Of a stretch of DNA of 38,171 nt, positions 33,932 through 38,171 are shown one piece after another; the first letter of the stretch is position 1; each line of letters starts with the position of its first letter. The notes below the pieces were generated by a model, which made no database searches, was not told the DNA's origin, and worked only from the letters and a program-made list of their open reading frames with translations. The DNA is taken from positions 1 through 38,171 of the forward strand of contig RKAV01000066.1 of the NCBI GenBank assembly GCA_014846175.1. Reading direction: 5' to 3'. This DNA is from a bacterium. Its GTDB lineage: Bacteria > Bacillota_I > Bacilli_A > RF39 > UBA660. Made by a program: the position numbers and the translations under genes.

Positions 33932-35752
33932 TTATTTTTCTTCATATTCAGCATCTTGAACATCATCTTTTTTAGAATCATCATTTGATGCTTCATTATT
34001 ACTATTTTCTTGTTGTTCCTTAGCAGCTTGTTCATATACTTTAGCTGATAAGTTCATAGCTTTTTCTTGAAGATTTTCTTTAATAGTTTTAACTTTATCC
34101 ATATCATTCTTATCAAGAGCTTCTTTTAGTTCTTTAACAAGACTTTCTACTTCTTCTTTTTCTTTAGCATCAACTTTATCACCTAAGTCTTTTAAAGCTT
34201 TTTCAGATTGGAAAATCATTTGTTCAGCATCATTTCTTAAATCAGCTTCCTCTTTTTTCTTCTTATCTGCTTCTTTATTAGCTTCTGCTTCTTTCATCAT
34301 TCTATCGATTTCATCATCAGATAATGTTGTATTAGAGGTAATAGTAATTTTTTGTTCTTTATTAGTTCCTAAATCTTTAGCAGTTACATTAACAATACCA
34401 TTGGCATCAATATCAAATGTTACTTGGATTTGTGGAACTCCTCTAGGTGCTGGTGGAATATCAGCTAATTGGAATCTTCCTAGTGTTTTGTTATCACTAG
34501 CCATTGATCTTTCACCTTGTAGTACATGTACATCTACAGCTGGTTGATTATCGGCAGCAGTTGAGAATACTTCTGATTTAGAAGTTGGAATAGTTGTATT
34601 TCTTGGAATTAATACAGTCATAACACCACCTAATGTTTCAATACCAAGTGATAATGGTGTTACATCAAGTAAAACGATATCATTAACATCACCTGTTAAT
34701 ACACCACCTTGAATAGACGCACCCATTGCTACTACTTCATCTGGGTTAACTTCACGAGATGGTTCCATAGCAAGTTCTTTCTTAACTGTTTCATATACTA
34801 GAGGTACACGAGTAGATCCACCAACAAAGATTACTTTATCTAAGTCTTTAGCTTTAATATCAGCATCTTTTAAAGCTTTTCTTACTGGTTCAAGGGTTGA
34901 CATAACAAGGTCATGAATTAATTCTTCAAACTTAGCTCTTGTTAAAGTCATTTCTAAGTGAAGTGGTCCATCAGAACTTTGAGAAATAAATGGTGCTGAT
35001 ACTTGAGTAGTTGTCATTGAAGATAAATCCTTCTTAGCTTTTTCACTTAACTCCTTAAGTCTTTGCATAGCCATTTTATCTTTAGATAAATCTACACCAT
35101 TTTCTTTCTTAAATGTTTCAACTAAGTAGTCCATAATTTTGTTATCAAAATCATCTCCACCTAAGTGGTTATTACCAGCTGTTGATTTAACTTCAAATAC
35201 ACCGTCTCCTAATTCAAGAATTGATACATCGAATGTTCCACCACCTAAGTCATATACTAAGATAGTTTGATTCTTTTCTTGTTTATCAAGTCCATAAGCA
35301 AGTGCAGCTGCTGTTGGTTCATTGATAATTCTTTCAACGTTAAGTCCTGCTATCTTACCGGCATTCTTAGTAGCTTGTCTTTGAGCATCATTAAAGTATG
35401 CTGGAACAGTAATAACTGCTTTATCTACTTTTTCACCTAAATAACTTTCAGCATAATCTTTCATATAAGATAAAATCATTGCTGATACTTCTTCTGGTGT
35501 ATATTTCTTTCCTTCAATTTCTACTTTCTCACTAGTACCCATTAATCTCTTGATTGATGATACAGTGTTAGGATTAGTAATAGCTTGACGCTTAGCAGCA
35601 TCACCTACTATTCTTTCTCCATTTTTAAATGCTACTACAGAAGGAGTTGTTCTATTACCTTCTGGATTAGGGATTACCTTTGGTTCCCCTGCTTCTAATA
35701 CTGCAACACAACTATTTGTTGTACCTAAGTCTATACCTATTATTTTACTCAT
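33932..35752 (-). CDS. dnaK: Chaperone DnaK (Hsp70)
   Basis: A 606-residue Hsp70. The ATPase domain carries IIGIDLGTTNSCVAV, INEPTAAALAYGLDK, VYDLGGGTFDVSILE and VIFVGGSTRVPLVYE. The linker DVTPLSLGIETLGGVMT follows, then the substrate-binding domain with VLQGERSMASDNKTLGRFQL. The lid and a disordered Asn/Lys/Glu-rich tail end in DVQDAEYEEK, a common DnaK tail. It folds proteins with DnaJ and GrpE. It begins 19 bases after grpE and is followed by a perfect hairpin. Confidence 0.98.
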   Translation of the reverse strand: MSKIIGIDLGTTNSCVAVLEAGEPKVIPNPEGNRTTPSVVAFKNGERIVGDAAKRQAITNPNTVSSIKRLMGTSEKVEIEGKKYTPEEVSAMILSYMKDYAESYLGEKVDKAVITVPAYFNDAQRQATKNAGKIAGLNVERIINEPTAAALAYGLDKQEKNQTILVYDLGGGTFDVSILELGDGVFEVKSTAGNNHLGGDDFDNKIMDYLVETFKKENGVDLSKDKMAMQRLKELSEKAKKDLSSMTTTQVSAPFISQSSDGPLHLEMTLTRAKFEELIHDLVMSTLEPVRKALKDADIKAKDLDKVIFVGGSTRVPLVYETVKKELAMEPSREVNPDEVVAMGASIQGGVLTGDVNDIVLLDVTPLSLGIETLGGVMTVLIPRNTTIPTSKSEVFSTAADNQPAVDVHVLQGERSMASDNKTLGRFQLADIPPAPRGVPQIQVTFDIDANGIVNVTAKDLGTNKEQKITITSNTTLSDDEIDRMMKEAEANKEADKKKKEEADLRNDAEQMIFQSEKALKDLGDKVDAKEKEEVESLVKELKEALDKNDMDKVKTIKENLQEKAMNLSAKVYEQAAKEQQENSNNEASNDDSKKDDVQDAEYEEK

Positions 35753-35771
35753 AATTATCTATCTCCTTTTC

Positions 35772-36368
35772 TTAATCTTCTATCTTATTTACTTTAACAC
35801 TAGCAGCTCTAATAACTCTATCTTTTAATTTATATCCTTTTAGTAATACTTCAAGGACAACATCATCTTCAAAGTTAGGGTCATTATCAGTCATTAGTGC
35901 TTGCATAGTATTGGCATCAAATTCTTTACCCTCACAGTCAATTTCTTCAACACCAAATTTCTTTAACACTTCACAAAGTGAAGCATACATCATCTTGAAA
36001 CCAGCTAAGAATTTTGATAATTCATCTGTTAAAACGTTATCATCTAACTTAATAGCTCGTTCAAAATTATCTAAAACTGGTAATATTTCTAATATTAAAT
36101 CTTGATTAGCATATTTTAATTTATTATCAGTTTCTTCTTCTTTTCTTTTACGATAGTTAATCATCTCTGCTTTACTATATTGTAACTTTTCAAGAAGAGT
36201 TTGTTTTTCATTTAATATCTCTGTCAATTGATTTTTTAAATTTTCTATCTCTTGACTTTGTTTTTCTTCTACTTTATCATGCTTACATTCACATTTTTCA
36301 TTGCAACTGCATTTTTCCTTATCACAATTATTATGCTCATGTTTATGCTTTTTATGTTCTTTTTCCAT
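35772..36368 (-). CDS. grpE: Nucleotide exchange factor GrpE with Cys/His-rich N-terminus
   Basis: A 198-residue GrpE. The long helix (about 40-90) and the C-terminal beta domain with VLDNFERAIKLD and the closing GYKLKDRVIRAASVKVNK are diagnostic; it resets ADP-bound DnaK. The first ~35 residues are unusual, with HKKHKHEHNNCDKEKCSC followed by NEKCECKHDK: six His and five Cys. I start at the ATG at 36368, because AAAGGTG lies just before; a GTG and an ATG three and two codons upstream overlap that site. It starts 5 bases after the hrcA stop. Confidence 0.95.
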   Translation of the reverse strand: MEKEHKKHKHEHNNCDKEKCSCNEKCECKHDKVEEKQSQEIENLKNQLTEILNEKQTLLEKLQYSKAEMINYRKRKEEETDNKLKYANQDLILEILPVLDNFERAIKLDDNVLTDELSKFLAGFKMMYASLCEVLKKFGVEEIDCEGKEFDANTMQALMTDNDPNFEDDVVLEVLLKGYKLKDRVIRAASVKVNKIED

Positions 36369-36373
36369 GTTCA

Positions 36374-37360
36374 TCACCTTTCAATATTATCTTTAATAAA
36401 TTCTAGTAAACCCATAACTCGCTCATATTCCATTCTCTTAGGTCCAATTATAGCAATTGTTCCTTCTTCATTCTTAGTTTTAAAGCCAGTCTTTATAACT
36501 GTTACATCAGAATCAATATTATTTTCACTTCCAATGTAAACTTCTATATTATTAGAATTATCTTGTTTAATTTCTTTTATCAAATCTTGATCATCTAACT
36601 TAGCAAACAAACCCTTTACTTTATCAATATTACCAAACTCAGGTTGTTCTAAAAATTTAGTTCTACCTACCACATTGATATCAGGATGAGTTAAATCATC
36701 AAAAACATGATAAATAACGTCATATAATTTTTCGTGCTGTTCAACATAATTTCCGATAATTGGTTTTACTTCAAACTCCAACTTAGTACTAATTTCATCA
36801 ATAGGTGTACCAACAACTAGTTTATTAATTAAGTCAACAGTTTTCTTAACATCACTCATATTAACCTGTTCAAAAGTTACTGTCTTATGTTCTACTTTTC
36901 CTTTATCAGTTACTACTATTACTATCAACTGATTCTCAGTCAAAGGAACAACATTAACTTCTTTTAATAGATTATCATGAGAAGCCTTACCAAGCACTAC
37001 TGCTGTATAACTAGTCATATCAGAAACCAATTGTAAACTCTTAGAAATACAATCAGACAACTCTAATGATTGATTATGAAGAATTATCTGTAAATTTAAC
37101 ATATCTTCTCCATTCATCTTTTTAAGTTTTAATAAATTATCAACATAGTAACGATACCCTTTCTGACTAGGTATCCTTCCACTAGAAGTATGTGTTTTTT
37201 CTAAAAGTCCAGCCTCTTCAAGATCTGCCATCTCACTTCTTATAGTAGCACTAGAACACTTTAATCTTTTGCATAACTGTTTACTACTAACAGGAGTAGC
37301 TTGTTTTATATAATTTTCAACAATCATTTTAAGTAATTGTTCTTGCCTTTTTGATAACAT
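36374..37360 (-). CDS. hrcA: Heat-inducible transcription repressor HrcA
   Basis: A 328-residue HrcA. The winged-helix domain opens MLSKRQEQLLKMIVENYIKQ and contains TPVSSKQLCKRLKCSSATIR and RSEMADLEEAGLLEKTHTSS followed by GRIPSQKGYRYYVD, the family signature. The C-terminal sensing part includes IGPKRMEYERVMGLLE. It represses heat-shock operons by binding CIRCE, and needs GroE for activity in known species. The start is the ATG at 37360 behind AAGGTGG. The frame is open 27 codons further up but runs through the promoter and CIRCE. Confidence 0.96.
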   Translation of the reverse strand: MLSKRQEQLLKMIVENYIKQATPVSSKQLCKRLKCSSATIRSEMADLEEAGLLEKTHTSSGRIPSQKGYRYYVDNLLKLKKMNGEDMLNLQIILHNQSLELSDCISKSLQLVSDMTSYTAVVLGKASHDNLLKEVNVVPLTENQLIVIVVTDKGKVEHKTVTFEQVNMSDVKKTVDLINKLVVGTPIDEISTKLEFEVKPIIGNYVEQHEKLYDVIYHVFDDLTHPDINVVGRTKFLEQPEFGNIDKVKGLFAKLDDQDLIKEIKQDNSNNIEVYIGSENNIDSDVTVIKTGFKTKNEEGTIAIIGPKRMEYERVMGLLEFIKDNIER

Positions 37361-37382
37361 ATCTATTAAGCACCACCTTAGT

Positions 37383-37408
37383 TTAGCACTCTTCTTTCCA
37401 AGTGCTAA
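37383..37408 (-). promoter_or_regulatory. CIRCE operator of the hrcA operon
   Basis: In plus-strand reading TTAGCACTC (37383-37391), an 8-base spacer and AAGTGCTAA (37400-37408). The consensus is TTAGCACTC-N9-GAGTGCTAA, so one arm has one change and the spacer is one base short. It lies over the transcription start. Confidence 0.9.
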
Positions 37409-37412
37409 TAAC

Positions 37413-37441
37413 ATTGTATGCATTTTATTAGCACTTGTCAA
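37413..37441 (-). promoter_or_regulatory. Sigma-A promoter of hrcA with an extra HrcA half-site
   Basis: TTGACA (37436-37441), a 17-base spacer and TACAAT (37413-37418) on the minus strand. The spacer and the edge of the -35 contain TTATTAGCACTT (37425-37436), a third CIRCE-type half-site. It forms a perfect 12-bp inverted repeat with 37400-37411. Confidence 0.9.
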
Positions 37442-37483
37442 CCTTTTTTGCTAATTTTTTATTTATTTTTCTTTTTAATTCAT

Positions 37484-37520
37484 AAAAAAATATGATATGT
37501 ATTTTTTTTACATACCATAT
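37484..37520 (-). terminator. Terminator after the C-type-lectin-like gene
   Basis: The minus strand forms a 12-bp stem with one mismatch (37490-37501 and 37509-37520) around an A7 loop, followed by seven T. It begins at the stop codon. In retroelement target genes a hairpin after the variable region also helps target recognition, which could apply here. Confidence 0.75.
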
Positions 37521-38171
37521 CAAACTTTAAAGGGATTCAAAGCTGTCCCATCTCCCTTTGTTATCAGTGTATCAGCTTTCAGGTTAATAACTGGGCGGAC
37601 CCCGAAGGAGTTAGCCACGCGGTACCACGGGGACAAGCTACCAGAGGGAGAAACATACCCGACATACGCAGTAGAGTAGTAAGAAGTGAAGCGACCAGGC
37701 GAAAGAGACCACTGATATTGTCCATTATATAAATAATAATTTGTATTTGCAGTATTAAATACACCACCAGCCATTGCCATTTCATCTGCTGTAATCAATG
37801 CCACTGGATATTCTAGTTTTGCACTTGCATTTGATACTTTAAATTTATCATTAGCTTGTGCACATTTCAAGCTTGGTGTTCTTTTATCTACATTTCTATT
37901 ATATGAGCCATAGAATGTAGTTGAGTCTGTTTTGTATCCAGTACCACTTGATATACTTCTATCATTGCAAAATGTTTCATCGGCTAATTTTGAAGTATAT
38001 GCTGTTAAATTATTTTTATACCAATTATCTATTGTTGTTTTGATAGCTGAATTTGTATTATTTGTTTGAGCTGTTGCTAAACTTTTTGAACTATAACTTA
38101 TTGGTTTTACTATCATTACAGTATCACTACTATAACCTGTTACTTTATATACTACATTACAAGATGTATTT
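37520..38171 (-). CDS. C-type-lectin-like surface protein, candidate hypermutation target (5' part beyond window)
   Basis: The frame is open from the right edge to TGA at 37520, giving 216 codons, so the ATG at 38116 is internal and the true start lies outside. The visible part contains NVVYKVTGYSSDTV, then a repeat-free domain with AIKTTIDNWYKNNLTAYTSK, FCNDRSISSGTGY and YPVALITADEMAMAGGVFN. It ends with QYQWSLSPGRF, a variable-looking stretch and SFGVRPVINLKAD. That ending is the hallmark of a large C-type-lectin-like family in uncultured Bacillota, in which I recall pilin-like or signal N-termini. The last ~180 bp have foreign composition (see 37530-37711). Function is probably ligand binding at the surface, by inference. 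Confidence 0.75.
   Translation of the reverse strand, partial: NTSCNVVYKVTGYSSDTVMIVKPISYSSKSLATAQTNNTNSAIKTTIDNWYKNNLTAYTSKLADETFCNDRSISSGTGYKTDSTTFYGSYNRNVDKRTPSLKCAQANDKFKVSNASAKLEYPVALITADEMAMAGGVFNTANTNYYLYNGQYQWSLSPGRFTSYYSTAYVGYVSPSGSLSPWYRVANSFGVRPVINLKADTLITKGDGTALNPFKV
37530..37711 (-). other. Candidate variable repeat of a diversity-generating retroelement
   Basis: By hand count 37591-37710 holds 69 G/C in 120 bases (57%), against 38 of 120 (32%) in 37721-37840 of the same gene. The coding strand there has 11 A and 40 T. From CAG at 37712-37714 down to CGC at 37595-37597, 40 codons in a row have no A in third position, although A-ending codons dominate elsewhere. Codons such as CCC, CGC, GTC, TCC and GGG are otherwise rare here. 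The 3' part has a G/C block (GGGGTCCGCCC) where an initiation-of-homing site would lie. No template repeat or reverse transcriptase lies in this window. Confidence 0.6.

Noticed and set aside
37497..37785. Frames on both strands within the GC-rich end of the right-edge gene
   Set aside because: They exist because the variable-looking segment has few A and so few stop codons. The C-type-lectin frame explains the region.
1..38171. CRISPR array, insertion sequence, reverse transcriptase or prophage genes
   Set aside because: I found no regularly spaced direct repeats, transposase, integrase or reverse transcriptase motifs in the window.

Overview
The window is about 38 kb of very AT-rich DNA (roughly 30% GC by eye) with compact, overlapping operons. 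T-box riboswitches, a CIRCE/HrcA heat-shock operon, strong AGGAGG-type ribosome sites, RNase HIII, YneF, GatCAB and spore-cortex-type SpoIID/LysM proteins point to a low-GC Bacillota (Firmicutes), most likely an uncultured gut-type lineage of Bacilli related to Mollicutes. The standard bacterial code is in use: TGA ends hrcA and the gene at the right edge, and Trp is encoded by TGG.

Layout. 1-2.75 kb: xseB (cut by the edge), xseA and nusB, plus a gene with a C-type-lectin-like RPV motif. 2.8-5.4 kb: three genes resembling a split SleC-type spore cortex module (SpoIID plus peptidoglycan-binding protein, a small partner, five LysM repeats). 5.5-8.2 kb: an unknown gene, gltX and tRNA-Gln(CUG). 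8.2-10.5 kb: an accessory patch with a TPR-like gene followed in frame by a remnant behind two stop codons, a Sel1-repeat gene and fragments of decayed relatives. 10.6-13.4 kb: valS with a T-box carrying a GUA specifier. 13.4-19.5 kb: a leftward operon of an AI-2E-type permease, two P-loop kinases, alaS, holA and yneF. 19.6-24 kb: yigZ, trxA, cvpA-like, rnhC, a metallophosphoesterase and a laccase-domain gene. 24-29.2 kb: gatC-gatA-gatB-aspS behind a T-box with an AAC (Asn) specifier. 29.3-30.9 kb: two unrecognised genes, one with HExxH. 30.9-37.4 kb: hrcA-grpE-dnaK-pepF-dnaJ. 37.5-38.2 kb: the 3' end of a C-type-lectin-like gene.

How the genes work together. gltX, tRNA-Gln, gatCAB and aspS fit indirect synthesis of Gln-tRNA and Asn-tRNA. 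The Asn specifier would let uncharged tRNA-Asn turn on both the Asp-loading enzyme and the amidase. The chaperone genes are tied together by a sigma-A promoter overlapped by HrcA half-sites, with an oligopeptidase inserted between dnaK and dnaJ.

The most striking signal is at the right edge. The last ~180 bp of the C-type-lectin-like gene are about 57% GC in a ~30% GC setting, nearly free of adenine on the coding strand (11 of 120 against 40 thymines), and have 40 consecutive codons with no A in third position. This is the composition expected of the variable repeat of a diversity-generating retroelement. No reverse transcriptase or template repeat is visible in the window, so the call rests on composition, fold motif and position only.
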